Positions 1 to 9,290 are shown, counted from the stretch's first letter. The stretch is DNA of 64,000 nt from Streptomyces viridiviolaceus (GCF_014650995.1 NZ_BMWA01000008.1:62001-126000); one strand, 5' to 3'. Made by a program: numbers and translations. Notes: generated by a model from the letters alone, not told the origin.

Positions 1-564
1 GTCGGCTCCGGCTGGGCCCAGCTCCACCGCGACCTGCGCGTCGAGGTCACCCGGGACGGCCTGGTCGTCGACGTCCGCGAGAACCGCGGCGGCCACACCT
101 CCCAGCTGGTCGTGGAGAAGCTGGCCCGGCGGATCGTCGGCTGGGACCTGCCGCGCGGCATGCGGCCCACGAGCTATCCGCTGGACGCGCCGCGCGGCCC
201 GGTCGTCGCCGTCGCCAACGAGTTCTCCGGGTCCGACGGCGACATCGTCAACGCCGCGATCAAGGCGCTCGGCATCGGTCCGGTCGTCGGCACCCGTACC
301 TGGGGCGGCGTCGTGGGCATCGACAGCCGTTACCGGCTGGTCGACGGGACGCTGATCACCCAGCCCAAGTACGCCTTCTGGCTGGAGGGCTACGGCTGGG
401 GCGTGGAGAACCACGGCGTCGACCCGGACGTCGAGGTGCCGCAGCGCCCCCAGGACCACGCGGCGGGCCGTGACCCCCAACTTGACGAGGCCATCCGCAT
501 CGCGCTGGCCGCACTGGAGGAGACGCCGGCGAAGACGCCGCCCAGCCTGCCCGCCTCTGACTGA
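1..564 (+). CDS. Tricorn-like S41 peptidase, C-terminal part (5' end outside window)
   Basis: The reading frame is open from base 1 and runs about 187 codons to TGA at 562-564, so only the C-terminal catalytic core is present. It shows the S41/Tricorn pattern: a 'VRENRGGHTS' segment, then 'NEFSGSDGD', whose Ser is the expected nucleophile, then 'GTRTWGGVVGID'. Tricorn proteases are large cytosolic enzymes that degrade peptides downstream of the proteasome. The stop lies 53 bp before the HIT gene on the same strand. Family assignment is firm; substrate and full architecture cannot be judged from this fragment. Confidence 0.85.
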   Translation, partial: VGSGWAQLHRDLRVEVTRDGLVVDVRENRGGHTSQLVVEKLARRIVGWDLPRGMRPTSYPLDAPRGPVVAVANEFSGSDGDIVNAAIKALGIGPVVGTRTWGGVVGIDSRYRLVDGTLITQPKYAFWLEGYGWGVENHGVDPDVEVPQRPQDHAAGRDPQLDEAIRIALAALEETPAKTPPSLPASD

Positions 565-617
565 GGCACCCAGTCGATACGATGCCCGGTAGAAGATCAC
601 CAGCGTGAGGAGGCCCC

Positions 618-971
618 ATGGCAGGGGAGCCGCAGGACGACTGCCTGTTCTGCAAGATCGTCGCAGGGCGGATCCCGGCGACGATCGTCCGCGAGACCGA
701 GACGACCGTCGCCTTCCGTGACATAAACCCTCAGGCGCCCACCCACGTCCTGGTGATCCCCAAGGCGCACTACCGGGACGCCGCCGCGCTCGCCGCCGGC
801 GCCCCGGAGCTGGCCGCGGACCTCCTGCGCGAGACCCAGGCCGTCGCCGACGAGGAGAAGCTGGAGAGCTACCGCATCGTCTTCAACACCGGCAGCGGCG
901 CCGGCCAGACCGTCTGGCACACCCACGCCCACGTCCTCGGCGGCCGCGGCCTCGAATGGCCCCCCGGGTAG
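618..971 (+). CDS. HIT-family nucleotide-binding protein
   Basis: A 117-residue protein with the complete histidine triad 'HTHAHVLGG' near its C-terminus and the N-terminal '[13 protein letters not shown]' typical of HinT/PKCI-like HIT proteins. These are small cytosolic nucleotide hydrolases or transferases acting on AMP-linked substrates. The length is normal for the family. GGAGG lies five bases before the ATG, which fixes the start. The stop is 4 bp before the GTG of the RNase Z gene, so the two are probably co-transcribed. The physiological substrate is not evident from sequence. Confidence 0.93.
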   Translation: MAGEPQDDCLFCKIVAGRIPATIVRETETTVAFRDINPQAPTHVLVIPKAHYRDAAALAAGAPELAADLLRETQAVADEEKLESYRIVFNTGSGAGQTVWHTHAHVLGGRGLEWPPG

Positions 972-975
972 CAGC

Positions 976-1881
976 GTGTCCGTACGCGAACTGGTGGTCC
1001 TCGGCACCGCCAGCCAGGTCCCGACCCGGCACCGCAACCACAACGGCTACCTGCTGCGCTGGGACGGCGAAGGCATCCTGTTCGACCCCGGCGAGGGCAC
1101 GCAGCGCCAGATGCTGCGCGCCGGGGTCGCCGCCCACGACCTGAACCGGATCTGCGTCACCCACTTCCACGGCGACCACAGCCTCGGCCTCGCGGGCGTC
1201 ATCCAGCGCATCAACCTCGACCAGGTGCCGCACGAGATCACCGCCCACTACCCGCGCTCCGGCCGGCGCTTCTTCGACCGCCTGCGGTACGCCACCGCCT
1301 ACCGCGAGACGGTCGCCATCACCGAGGTGCCGGTGGACACGGACGGGCCCCTGGCGGTCACGCCCGCCTACACGCTCGAGGCCCGCAAGCTCTCCCACCC
1401 CGTGGAGTCCTACGGCTACCGCCTCACCGAGCCCGACGGCCGCCGCATGCTGCCCGAGCGCCTGGCCGCGCACGGGATCGCGGGCCCGGACGTGGGCCGC
1501 CTGCAGCGGGAGGGCTCGCTCGGCGGCGTCCGGCTGGAGGACGTCAGCGAGGTGCGCCGAGGCCAGCGGTTCGCGTTCGTCATGGACACCCGGCTGTGCG
1601 AGGGGGTGCACGCCCTCGCCGAGGGCTGCGACCTGCTCGTCATCGAGTCGACGTTTTTGGACGAGGACGAGGAGCTGGCCGTCGAGCACGGGCACCTGAC
1701 GGCCGGGCAGGCGGCGCGGGCGGCGCGGGACGCGGGTGTGCGGCACCTGGTCCTGACCCACTTCAGCCAGCGCTACTCGGACCCGGAGGAGTTCGAGCGG
1801 CAGGCCCGGGCGGCGGGCTACGAGGGGGAGCTGACCGTAGCCCATGACCTACAGAGAGTTCCGGTTCCGAAACGTCGGTGA
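976..1881 (+). CDS. rnz: Ribonuclease Z (metallo-beta-lactamase fold)
   Basis: A 301-residue metallo-beta-lactamase-fold protein carrying '[11 protein letters not shown]' (zinc motif HxHxDH) around residues 57-67, '[10 protein letters not shown]' (exosite/HEAT region), '[10 protein letters not shown]', and a late His in 'LTHFSQRY'. RNase Z cleaves the 3' trailer of tRNA precursors. Start is GTG at 976, directly after the HIT gene. The stop overlaps the next gene through GTGA at 1878-1881, indicating translational coupling. N-terminal '[13 protein letters not shown]' matches the 'GTG/SxVPT' opening of RNase Z proteins. Confidence 0.9.
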   Translation: MSVRELVVLGTASQVPTRHRNHNGYLLRWDGEGILFDPGEGTQRQMLRAGVAAHDLNRICVTHFHGDHSLGLAGVIQRINLDQVPHEITAHYPRSGRRFFDRLRYATAYRETVAITEVPVDTDGPLAVTPAYTLEARKLSHPVESYGYRLTEPDGRRMLPERLAAHGIAGPDVGRLQREGSLGGVRLEDVSEVRRGQRFAFVMDTRLCEGVHALAEGCDLLVIESTFLDEDEELAVEHGHLTAGQAARAARDAGVRHLVLTHFSQRYSDPEEFERQARAAGYEGELTVAHDLQRVPVPKRR

Positions 1882-2894
1882 AAGCGCCGTACGATGCTTT
1901 GATGTCCCTGCCCAAAGCTGAACTGCACCTCCATATCGAAGGCACCCTGGAACCCGAGCTGGCCTTCGAGCTGGCCGCCCGCAACGGTGTGCCGCTGCCC
2001 TACGAGGACACCGGCGAACTGCGCGAGGCGTACCGGTTCGAGGACCTCCAGTCGTTCCTGAACCTGTACTACGAACTCATGGCGGTCCTGCGCACCGAAC
2101 GGGACTTCGAGGACCTCGCCGACGCCTATCTCGCCCGCGCCGCCGCGCAGGGCGTCCGGCACGCGGAGATCTTCTTCGACCCGCAGGCGCATCTCGTCCG
2201 GGGCGTCGACATGGGCACGGTCGTGGAGGGGCTGTGGCGGGCGCTGGGCCGCAGCGAGGAGAACCACGGCGTCTCCACCCGGCTGATCATGTGCTTCCTG
2301 CGCGACGAGTCCGCCGAGTCGGCCCTGAGCACCCTCGAGGCGGCCAAGCCGTATCTCGACCGCATCACCGGCGTCGGCCTGGACTCGGCCGAGGTCGGGC
2401 ACCCGCCGGTGAAGTTCCGCGAGGTGTACGAGGCCGCCGCCGCCTTCGGGCTGCGCCGGGTGGCGCACGCGGGCGAGGAGGGGCCGCCGGAGTACATCAC
2501 CGAGGCCCTGGACGTCCTCGGCGTCGAGCGGATCGACCACGGCCTGCGCTGCGTGGAGGACCCGGCACTGGTCGAGCGGCTGGTGCGCGAGCGCGTCCCG
2601 CTGACCTTGTGCCCGCTGTCCAACGTCCGCCTGCGCACGGTCGACACCCTCGCCGACCATCCGCTGCCCGCGATGCTCGACGCCGGCCTGCTGTGCACAG
2701 TCAACTCCGACGACCCGGCCTACTTCGGCGGCTACGCCGGCGACAACTTCGACGCCGTGCGCGAGGCCCTCTCACTGACCGAGGAGCGGCTGCGCGAACT
2801 CGCCCGCAACTCCTTCCTCGCCTCCTTCCTGGAGGACGACGAGGAGCGGCGCGCGCGGTACCTCGCCGAGGTGGAGGCCTACGTCTTCCCGTAG
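1878..2894 (+). CDS. Adenosine/adenine deaminase family (adenine deaminase subgroup likely)
   Basis: A 338-residue amidohydrolase of the adenosine deaminase superfamily: '[15 protein letters not shown]' (metal His pair), '[13 protein letters not shown]' with metal His and catalytic Glu, 'RIDHGLR', 'LCPLSNVRL', and '[11 protein letters not shown]' with catalytic Asp. The [11 protein letters not shown] opening and '[12 protein letters not shown]' look like the bacterial/fungal adenine deaminase branch (Aah1-type) more than classical adenosine deaminase, so it may feed purine salvage by turning adenine into hypoxanthine. The GTG start at 1878 overlaps the rnz stop and retains '[11 protein letters not shown]', which fits that branch; an ATG at 1902 is the alternative. 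Neither start has a clear ribosome site. Confidence 0.85.
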   Translation: MKAPYDALMSLPKAELHLHIEGTLEPELAFELAARNGVPLPYEDTGELREAYRFEDLQSFLNLYYELMAVLRTERDFEDLADAYLARAAAQGVRHAEIFFDPQAHLVRGVDMGTVVEGLWRALGRSEENHGVSTRLIMCFLRDESAESALSTLEAAKPYLDRITGVGLDSAEVGHPPVKFREVYEAAAAFGLRRVAHAGEEGPPEYITEALDVLGVERIDHGLRCVEDPALVERLVRERVPLTLCPLSNVRLRTVDTLADHPLPAMLDAGLLCTVNSDDPAYFGGYAGDNFDAVREALSLTEERLRELARNSFLASFLEDDEERRARYLAEVEAYVFP

Positions 2895-2913
2895 CGGCCG
2901 GCTCCCGTGGCGC

Positions 2914-4257
2914 TCAGCCCGTCCCGGACCCCGGTGTGGCCGCCGCCTGCCGGGGTCCCGCCGTGTCGTAGGCGCGCTGGACGGGCACGGCGGGGGCGTC
3001 CACCGGGATCTCCACCACCGGCTGTTCCGCCGCGCCGACCTCGGGCACCGCGCCGCTGGGCGTGCCGGTGGTGGCGGCGACCAGGGCGGCCGGGGTGCCG
3101 CCGCGGCGGCGGACCGCGCCGGGCAGCAGCGGGCGCCCGCCGGTGTGCAGGGCGACGGCGGTCATCGGCACCGCGACCAGGAGCAGACCGGCGCCGAGGA
3201 CCGCGCCCATGACCGGGAACCCGGCCTCGGCCGACAGCACGCTGCCGGTCAGCGGCCCGGCCGCCGTGCCCAGCGAGGACGCCGACCCGGCGAGCACCGC
3301 CCAGCGGCCGCGCGGGTCGAGCGAGGCGGCGAGGCCGATCAGGTACGACAGGACGACCGGGTACAGCGTGTTCCAGGCGATCTCCCCGGCGGCGAAGCTC
3401 ACCGGCCCGGTCGCCGACGCGCTCAGCGCGATGCACCCGGCGATGAGCACCGTCCCGGCCCCGATGGGCACCGCGCGCCCCAGCCGCGCCCCGAGCGCCC
3501 CGGCCGCCAGCACGCCCAGCAGACCGGCGGCCAGGGCGGCGGCGAAGACCACGCCGAGCGCGGCCTCGCCGAGGTGGGCCTGCGTCAGCCCGATCCGGCC
3601 GCTGACGCCCCACAGCGCGTTCTGGGCGAGGGACCAGCACAGCATGGTGGCGGCGAGGACCGCCCCCGAGCGCCGGCGGGGGAGCGGGGCGGCGTCGTCG
3701 CGGCCCGCGGGCAGGGCGGCCGTACCGCCGGGGAGCCGGCCGGTCGCGGGCCACACGGCGAGGGCGGTGAGGGCGATCGCGGCGAGCGGCAGACCGTGCC
3801 CCCGGCCGAGGTGCGGGACCGTCAGGTACACCGCGGCGGCCAGCCCGGACACGCTCAGCAGCCCCAGGATGGACGCCCGGTGCGGGTCCCGCTCGGCGGC
3901 GATCCGGGTGGCGGCGACCGTGGTGGCCGTCCCCGACCCGAACCCGCCCACGACCGCGCCGGCGACGACGGCCGGGACGGCGGTGGTGAGCGACGCGGCA
4001 CCGTAGCCGACGGCGGCCAGGGCGAGTCCGAACCGGGCCAGCGTCCGCGCGCCGATCCGCTCCACCCGGGAGGCCAGCGCGAAGCCCGCCGAAGCCGAAC
4101 TCAGCAGCAGCGCGCTGCCGACGGCGCCCGCCTGAGTGGCGGTCAGACCGAGCGCGGCGTCGAGTCTGCCGACGGTCGTGGGCAGCAGATACGGGGCGAG
4201 GTACCCGGCCGTGAAAAGGGCGACGAGGGGCCAGGGGGTGGTGCGGGGGGCGAACAC
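2914..4257 (-). CDS. MFS transporter
   Basis: A hydrophobic protein with about twelve predicted membrane helices and MFS features, including alternating Gly/Ala-rich helices and the central loop after 'VWPATGRLPGG'. It ends in a short hydrophilic tail of Ala, Gly, Thr and Val. The frame stays open upstream to an ATG at 4338, but the first 27 codons of that version look unlike coding sequence. I prefer GTG at 4257, giving 'VFAPRTTPWPLVALFTAGYL' and 447 residues with a weak GGGA ribosome site. It stands alone: the ade gene converges on it and the IclR gene lies upstream on the same strand. Substrate unknown. Confidence 0.78.
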   Translation of the reverse strand: MFAPRTTPWPLVALFTAGYLAPYLLPTTVGRLDAALGLTATQAGAVGSALLLSSASAGFALASRVERIGARTLARFGLALAAVGYGAASLTTAVPAVVAGAVVGGFGSGTATTVAATRIAAERDPHRASILGLLSVSGLAAAVYLTVPHLGRGHGLPLAAIALTALAVWPATGRLPGGTAALPAGRDDAAPLPRRRSGAVLAATMLCWSLAQNALWGVSGRIGLTQAHLGEAALGVVFAAALAAGLLGVLAAGALGARLGRAVPIGAGTVLIAGCIALSASATGPVSFAAGEIAWNTLYPVVLSYLIGLAASLDPRGRWAVLAGSASSLGTAAGPLTGSVLSAEAGFPVMGAVLGAGLLLVAVPMTAVALHTGGRPLLPGAVRRRGGTPAALVAATTGTPSGAVPEVGAAEQPVVEIPVDAPAVPVQRAYDTAGPRQAAATPGSGTG

Positions 4258-4432
4258 GGGCGTTCCCAGGGCATGCGAAAGGAGCGGTTCAGGAGGGGAG
4301 GGGGCGACGACCGTCGACGGACAGGAACGCGCGGGCAATTTGTATCAAGCGCGGGAACGGCACGGGAGGGCAGGGGGTGTGATCTGGACCACGCGTACGT
4401 TTGGGGCTGCGAAGGCTGGGTAGCAGCGGTCG

Positions 4433-5227
4433 TCAACGCCAGTGGACGGAGCCGCCCCCGGCCGGAACCGTAGCCTCCACCTTGGCCCGGATCTCCCGCA
4501 TCACCGCGACGATCCGCTGCTCGTGCGCGGGTGTCAGCCGGGCCACCGGAACCGAGCAACTGACCGCGTCCTGCGCGGGCATGTCGTACCGCAGCGCGAA
4601 CCCGAAGCCGACGATCCCCGTCACGCCCTCCTCCCGGTCGACCGAGTAGCCGCGGTGCCGGATCTCCGCGAGGTCGGCCGCCAAGGAGTCCCGGTCGGTG
4701 TGCGTGGTGGGCGTCAGCGCCTCGTACGGCCCCTCCGGCAGTTCCGCGTCCGGCCGCTCCGCCAGCAGCGCCTTGCCCAGTGCCCCCGCGTGGGCGGGCA
4801 GCCGGCGCCCCACCCGGCTGATCGTGCGCAGGTACTCGTGCGACTCCCGGGTGGCCAGATAGGCCACGTCGCGCCCGTCCAGCCGCCCCAGGTGGATCGT
4901 CTCGCCCAGCGCCTCGGACGCCTCGTCGAGGTACGGCCGCACCAGGCGCACCCGCGGATCGGAGTCCAGGTAGCTGGTACCGGTCAGCAGGGCGTGGATG
5001 CCGATGCCGTACAGCGATCCGGTGACGTCGGTGCGGACCCAGCCGCGCGAGACCAGGGTCTGGAGCAGGGCGTACATGGAGCTGCGCGGCACGCCCAGCT
5101 CGTCCGCCAGCTCCTGCAGCCGGGCCGGGCGGTCCCCGCGCGCGGCCAGCACCTCCAGCAACTCGACCGTGCGCGCCGCGGACTTCACCTCGCGGACGCC
5201 GCCGTTCGCGCCCCCTGTCTCCGACAT
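4433..5227 (-). CDS. IclR-family transcriptional regulator of the kdgD-gudD operon
   Basis: 264 residues. An N-terminal winged helix-turn-helix ('RLQELADELGVPRSSMYALLQTL', residues about 40-62, split here by description) is followed by the IclR effector domain, including 'LPAHAGALGKALLA' and the C-terminal 'ALRYDMPAQDAVSCSVPVAR'. I chose ATG at 5227 ('MSETGG...'); a GTG/ATG seven codons upstream is possible. It is divergent from kdgD-gudD, with only 95 bp between the two starts. IclR regulators usually bind such shared intergenic regions and respond to intermediates of the adjacent pathway, here probably a sugar diacid or its dehydration product. Confidence 0.9.
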   Translation of the reverse strand: MSETGGANGGVREVKSAARTVELLEVLAARGDRPARLQELADELGVPRSSMYALLQTLVSRGWVRTDVTGSLYGIGIHALLTGTSYLDSDPRVRLVRPYLDEASEALGETIHLGRLDGRDVAYLATRESHEYLRTISRVGRRLPAHAGALGKALLAERPDAELPEGPYEALTPTTHTDRDSLAADLAEIRHRGYSVDREEGVTGIVGFGFALRYDMPAQDAVSCSVPVARLTPAHEQRIVAVMREIRAKVEATVPAGGGSVHWR

Positions 5228-5322
5228 GTGCCGATCGTAATCGGACACCGCCGACCCATTGACGCCGCGTGTTCGCCTACCTAATCTCCATCTCCATACG
5301 TGGACGACATCTACATAGGGAG
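5228..5322. promoter_or_regulatory. Divergent promoter/operator region between iclR gene and kdgD
   Basis: This 95-bp spacer must hold both promoters. It contains an imperfect dyad TCCATACGTGGA (about 5293-5304) whose TCCA/TGGA arms are symmetric, within a stretch where CTCCATCTCCAT is also repeated. It is a reasonable IclR operator candidate, but no exact family consensus is present and promoter hexamers are not clear. Confidence 0.4.
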
Positions 5323-6300
5323 ATGGCCAGGGTAAGTCTCGATACCGGTCTCGACACCGGCACCGGCACGGCGGCCGTGGTCGCCCGGCGGCTGCGGGAA
5401 GGGGCGGCGGAGAAGGTCCTGTCCTTCCCGCTGACCAGCTTCCGCGCCGACGGGTCGCTCGACCCCGACGGCTACCGGACCTACGTCGCCGAACGGCTCG
5501 CCGCCGACCCCGGCGCCCTCTTCCCCGCCTGCGGCACCGGCGAGTTCTTCTCCCTCGACGAGGACGAGTACCGGCAGGTCGTCACCATCGCCGTCGAAGA
5601 GGCGGCCGGCCGCGTGCCCGTCGTCGCCGGCACCGGATACGGCTGGGCGCAGGCCCTGCGCTTCGCCCGCGTCGCCGAGGACGCCGGCGCCGACGCCCTG
5701 CTGGTCATGCCGCACTACCTCACCGCCGCCCCGCAGGACGGGCTGGTCGCCCAGCTGGAGCGGATCGCCGCCGGCACCCGGCTCCCGCTCGTCGCCTACC
5801 AGCGCGGCCGGGTCTCCTACACGACCGAGTCGCTCCGGCGCATCGCGCGGGTCCCCGGCGTCATCGGCCTCAAGGACGGCCACAGCGACCTGGACCGCCT
5901 CCAGCGGCTCGTCCTCGCCGCCCCCGAGGACTTCCTGTTCTTCAACGGCGCCACCACCGCCGAGGTCCAGGCCGGCGCCTACGCCGCCGTCGGCGTCCCC
6001 GCCTACTCCTCCGCCGTGCACGCCTTCGCTCCCGAGATCGCGAACGCCTTCTTCACCGCCCTGCGCGACGGCGACACCGGCACGGTCGACAAACTGCTGC
6101 GCGACTTCTACGTCCCCTTCGTCGAACTGCGCGACCGCGTCCCCGGATACGCCGTGTCCCTGGTGAAGGCCGCCGCCCGCCTGCGCGGACGCCCCGTCGG
6201 CCCCGTGCGCGCCCCGCTCACCGACCCCTCGGCCGCCGACCTGGCCGGCCTCAGGACCCTGCTCACCACCGGACTCGACCTCGTAGGAGCCGCCCTGTGA
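5323..6300 (+). CDS. kdgD: 5-dehydro-4-deoxyglucarate dehydratase
   Basis: 325 residues of the dihydrodipicolinate synthase/N-acetylneuraminate lyase TIM-barrel family. 'VIGLKDG' carries the Schiff-base Lys, 'VAYQRGR' the family Tyr, and 'FPACGTGEFFSL' matches the KdgD form of the substrate loop. The enzyme converts 5-dehydro-4-deoxyglucarate to 2-oxoglutarate semialdehyde with loss of water and CO2. ATG at 5323 follows AGGGAG closely. An in-frame ATG 18 codons upstream exists, but its extra residues (MFAYLISIS...) overlap the promoter region and look non-coding. GTGA at 6297-6300 couples it to gudD. Confidence 0.9.
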   Translation: MARVSLDTGLDTGTGTAAVVARRLREGAAEKVLSFPLTSFRADGSLDPDGYRTYVAERLAADPGALFPACGTGEFFSLDEDEYRQVVTIAVEEAAGRVPVVAGTGYGWAQALRFARVAEDAGADALLVMPHYLTAAPQDGLVAQLERIAAGTRLPLVAYQRGRVSYTTESLRRIARVPGVIGLKDGHSDLDRLQRLVLAAPEDFLFFNGATTAEVQAGAYAAVGVPAYSSAVHAFAPEIANAFFTALRDGDTGTVDKLLRDFYVPFVELRDRVPGYAVSLVKAAARLRGRPVGPVRAPLTDPSAADLAGLRTLLTTGLDLVGAAL

Positions 6301-7592
6301 CCCGCGACCTCACCATCACGGAGGTACGGCTGACGCCGATCCTGGTCGCCGACCCGCCGCTGCTGAACACCCAGGGCGTCCACCAGCCCTACACCCCGCG
6401 CCTGATCGTGGAGGTCATGACCGCCGGCGGGGTCACCGGCGTCGGCGAGACGTACGGCGACACCAAGTACCTGGAGCTGGCCCGCCCCTTCGCGAACAAG
6501 CTGGTGGGGCGGAAGGTCTCCGACCTCAACGGCCTGTTCACCACCGCCGACGAGGTGGCCGTCGACGCCTCCCGCGTGTCCGGTCAGGTCGACGTCGGCG
6601 GCCTGCGCGGCGTCCAGACCGCCGACAAGCTGCGCCTGTCCGTCGTCTCCGGCTTCGAGGTCGCCTGCCTCGACGCCCTCGGCAAGGCGCTCGGCCTGCC
6701 CGTGCACGCCCTGCTGGGCGGCAAGGTGCGCGACGCCGTCGAGTACAGCGCCTACCTCTTCTACAAGTGGGCCGACCACCCCGAGGGCGTGGCCTGCGAG
6801 AAGGACGACTGGGGCGCCGCCGTCGACCCGGCCGGCGTCGTCGCACAGGCCCGCGTCTTCACCGAGCGCCACGGCTTCACCTCCTTCAAGCTCAAGGGCG
6901 GTGTCTTCCCGCCCGAGGAGGAGATCGCCGCGATCAAGGCCCTCGCCGCCGCCTTCCCCGGACACCCCCTGCGCCTCGACCCCAACGGCGCCTGGTCCGT
7001 CGCGACCTCCTTGGAGGTCGCCGAGGAACTCGGCGACGTCCTGGAGTACCTGGAGGACCCCGCGCTCGGCACCCCCGCCATGGCCGAGGTCGCCGCGAGG
7101 ACCAGCGTGCCGCTCGCGACCAACATGTGCGTGACGACGTTCGCCGAGATCAAGGAGGCGTTCACGAAGAACGCCGTGCAGGTCGTCCTGTCCGACCACC
7201 ACTACTGGGGCGGGCTGCGCAACACCCAGCAGCTCGCCGCCGTCTGCCGCACCTTCGGCGTCGGGGTGTCCATGCACTCCAACACCCACCTGGGCATCAG
7301 CCTCGCCGCCATGACCCACGTGGCGGCCACCGTCCCGAACCTCCACCACGCCTGCGACTCCCACTACCCCTGGCAGTCGGAGGACGTGCTCACCGAACGG
7401 CTGACCTTCGACGGCGGCAAGGTCGCCGTCTCGGACGCGCCCGGCCTCGGCGTCGAACTCGACCGCGACAGGCTGGCCCTCCTCCACGGGCGCTGGCTCG
7501 ACGACGACGGCACGCACCGGGACCGCGACGACACGGCCGCGATGCGCGTGGCCGACCCGGACTGGGTCACCCCCTCCGTACCCCGCTGGTGA
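6297..7592 (+). CDS. gudD: Glucarate dehydratase
   Basis: 431 residues, enolase superfamily, mandelate racemase-like barrel. Visible: 'FKLKGG' (KxK catalytic Lys pair), 'LRLDPNGAW' and 'YLEDP' metal-ligand strands, 'SDHHYWGG', and 'MHSNTHLGIS' with the His and Asn of glucarate dehydratases. It dehydrates D-glucarate to 5-dehydro-4-deoxyglucarate, the substrate of the upstream enzyme. Length and motifs are complete. The GTG start overlaps the kdgD stop by four bases. Together the pair takes glucarate to 2-oxoglutarate semialdehyde; a dehydrogenase to finish the route is not in this window. Confidence 0.93.
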   Translation: MTRDLTITEVRLTPILVADPPLLNTQGVHQPYTPRLIVEVMTAGGVTGVGETYGDTKYLELARPFANKLVGRKVSDLNGLFTTADEVAVDASRVSGQVDVGGLRGVQTADKLRLSVVSGFEVACLDALGKALGLPVHALLGGKVRDAVEYSAYLFYKWADHPEGVACEKDDWGAAVDPAGVVAQARVFTERHGFTSFKLKGGVFPPEEEIAAIKALAAAFPGHPLRLDPNGAWSVATSLEVAEELGDVLEYLEDPALGTPAMAEVAARTSVPLATNMCVTTFAEIKEAFTKNAVQVVLSDHHYWGGLRNTQQLAAVCRTFGVGVSMHSNTHLGISLAAMTHVAATVPNLHHACDSHYPWQSEDVLTERLTFDGGKVAVSDAPGLGVELDRDRLALLHGRWLDDDGTHRDRDDTAAMRVADPDWVTPSVPRW

Positions 7593-7662
7593 GCCCGACC
7601 GGCCTGTGCCTGTTCGTCGCGAACTCCGCCTCCGCTGACGCGGCGGCTTCCTGCGCCGGTGG

Positions 7663-7803
7663 CTAGGTGTATTGACCCGCAGGGTTGTTAACGCGGGTGA
7701 TGGGTGGCTGGCCGCCGAGTGCGGTGTGGCAGCGGTGGTGGTTGTAGGTGTGCAGGAAGTCTGCCAGGGCGTCGGTGCGTTCGGTGTTGCTGGTGTAGGG
7801 CCG
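7663..7803 (-). pseudogene. IS481-type transposase, C-terminal remnant
   Basis: On the minus strand the last 46 codons of an IS481-family transposase can be read up to TAG: 'RPYTSNTERTDALADFLH' then 'YNHHRCHTALGGQPP' and 'RVNN'. This is the typical end of the rve-type integrase core, after the catalytic Glu. The N-terminal portion of about 270 residues, including the HTH and the first Asp residues, is absent. The fragment begins exactly where a TnpB fragment ends. Confidence 0.8.
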
Positions 7804-7805
7804 TA

Positions 7806-7886
7806 GCAGTGGTCGCGCAGCATCTCGCCTAGCGCGGCCGTCTGGCGGATCGTCGGACGCAGGAGGAATTTGTACCCGCGGATCAC
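7806..7886 (-). pseudogene. TnpB (IS200/IS605-type) N-terminal remnant
   Basis: Minus strand, GTG at 7886 followed by 'IRGYKFLLRPTIRQTAALG' and 'EMLRDHC'. This is the conserved opening of Streptomyces TnpB, the transposon-encoded RNA-guided nuclease, where the first helix follows 'Y.F.L.PT..Q'. After about 27 codons the match ends abruptly and the sequence continues as IS481 in a different frame. All nuclease motifs (RuvC, zinc ribbon) are missing. Confidence 0.72.
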
Positions 7887-8090
7887 GAGCCATCCCCCTC
7901 TCGCAAGCCAAGCTGGGCTCACCTGAACCTCACCCGAACGTGTCAGATGGCAGCCCGCTGATGTCGGGCGGACACCGAAGTCGTGCCCTTGGGTCGCGGC
8001 GCATCCACCTCACCCGACAGTGGAAGGCCACCAGGGTGACGGTGGTGTGAGGCACACTGGCCTGATCCGCACCACGTCAGGGAGCGCACC

Positions 8091-9290
8091 GTGACAGCGT
8101 CCACCGTGTCCACCGCGTCCACCGCCGCGTCGATCGCCGGGGGAGCACGCCGCGAACACCGCGAAGGAACCCACAGCGAGGTCGCACAGCACGACGGATC
8201 GCACCGCCACCCCCAGGTCGATCCCCTGGCGGGCCGGCGCGCCCCGCACGACCCGCCCTGGGACGTGTATCTGACCGGCACCGTCTTCCTCGACATCATC
8301 TTCACCGGGCTCGACTCCGCCCCGGTGCGCGGGACCGAGTCCTGGGCACGGGGGATGGGGTCGAGCCCGGGCGGCGTGGCGAACATGGCGACCGCGCTGG
8401 CCCGCCTGGGCCTTCGCACCTCCCTCGCCGCGGCCTTCGGCGACGACCACTACGGCGACTACTGCTGGGACGCCCTCGCCCAGGGCGAGGGCATCGACCT
8501 GACCCCCTCGCGCACCGTGCCCGGCTGGCACTCCCCGGTGACGGTCTCCATGGCGTACGAGGGCGAACGCACGATGGTCTCCCACGGCCACGAGCCGCCC
8601 CCGGAGGCCGTGCCGGCCCCCGACCGCCCGCCCCGCGCCCGTGCCGCCATCGCCTCCCTCACGCCCGGCAGCCGGGCCCCGTGGATCGCCCAGGCGTCGG
8701 CCGGCGGCACCCGGGTCTTCGCCGACGTCGGCTGGGACGACACCGGCGCCTGGGACCTGGCCGGGCTGCCCGACCTGGCGCACTGCGAGGCGTTCCTGCC
8801 GAACGCCGAGGAGGCCATGCGGTACACCGGCGCCCGCTGCCCCCGGGCCGCGGCGCACGCCCTGACCGAGCATGTGCCGCTCGCGGTGGTCACCCTCGGC
8901 GCGGAGGGCGCGTACGCGGTGGACCGGCGCACGGGGGAGAGCGCCGAGGTCCCGGCCATCGAGGTCGAGGCCCTGGACCCGACCGGCGCCGGGGACGTCT
9001 TCGTCGCCGGGTTCGTCACCGGCACCCTGGCCGGCTGGCCGCTGGCCGACCGGCTCGCCTTCGCCGGCCTGACCGCCGCGCTCTCCGTCCAGGAGTTCGG
9101 CGGCTCCCTGTCGGCGCCCGGCTGGTCCGAGATCGCCACCTGGTGGCGCAAGGTCCAGTCCGTCGAGGGCCAGGACCCGGCGGCCCTGCGCCGGTACGCG
9201 TTCCTGGCGGACCTGGTCCCGGACGAACCGGTCAGGCCGTGGCCGCTGCGGCGGGCGGTGCCGACGATCGGCTTCCGCCGGCCGGCGTGA
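8091..9290 (+). CDS. PfkB-family carbohydrate/nucleoside kinase
   Basis: 399 residues. The core from residue about 58 matches PfkB kinases: 'GSSPGGVANMATALARLG' (substrate-binding GG motif) and 'DPTGAGDVFVAGFV' with catalytic Asp and anion hole. The first 57 residues, rich in Ala, Ser and Thr, then His and Arg, are poorly conserved in appearance, so a later start is possible. GTG at 8091 has a GGGAG ribosome site at normal distance. The enzyme phosphorylates a sugar or nucleoside with ATP; the substrate cannot be told from sequence. It is not obviously linked to its neighbours. Confidence 0.85.
   Translation: MTASTVSTASTAASIAGGARREHREGTHSEVAQHDGSHRHPQVDPLAGRRAPHDPPWDVYLTGTVFLDIIFTGLDSAPVRGTESWARGMGSSPGGVANMATALARLGLRTSLAAAFGDDHYGDYCWDALAQGEGIDLTPSRTVPGWHSPVTVSMAYEGERTMVSHGHEPPPEAVPAPDRPPRARAAIASLTPGSRAPWIAQASAGGTRVFADVGWDDTGAWDLAGLPDLAHCEAFLPNAEEAMRYTGARCPRAAAHALTEHVPLAVVTLGAEGAYAVDRRTGESAEVPAIEVEALDPTGAGDVFVAGFVTGTLAGWPLADRLAFAGLTAALSVQEFGGSLSAPGWSEIATWWRKVQSVEGQDPAALRRYAFLADLVPDEPVRPWPLRRAVPTIGFRRPA

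Larger units (their letters stand above)
7593..8090. other. Gene-poor interval holding transposon remnants
   Basis: This 498-bp stretch between gudD and the PfkB-kinase gene has no intact gene. Its middle (7663-7886) contains two fused minus-strand transposase fragments listed separately. The flanks (7593-7660 and 7890-8080) show no recognisable coding pattern. The segment 8060-8090 should hold the promoter and the GGGAG ribosome site of the kinase gene. Confidence 0.6.

Noticed and set aside
883..1845. Long open frame antisense to rnz
   Set aside because: Typical high-GC shadow; its protein shows no domain and rnz motifs on the other strand are complete.
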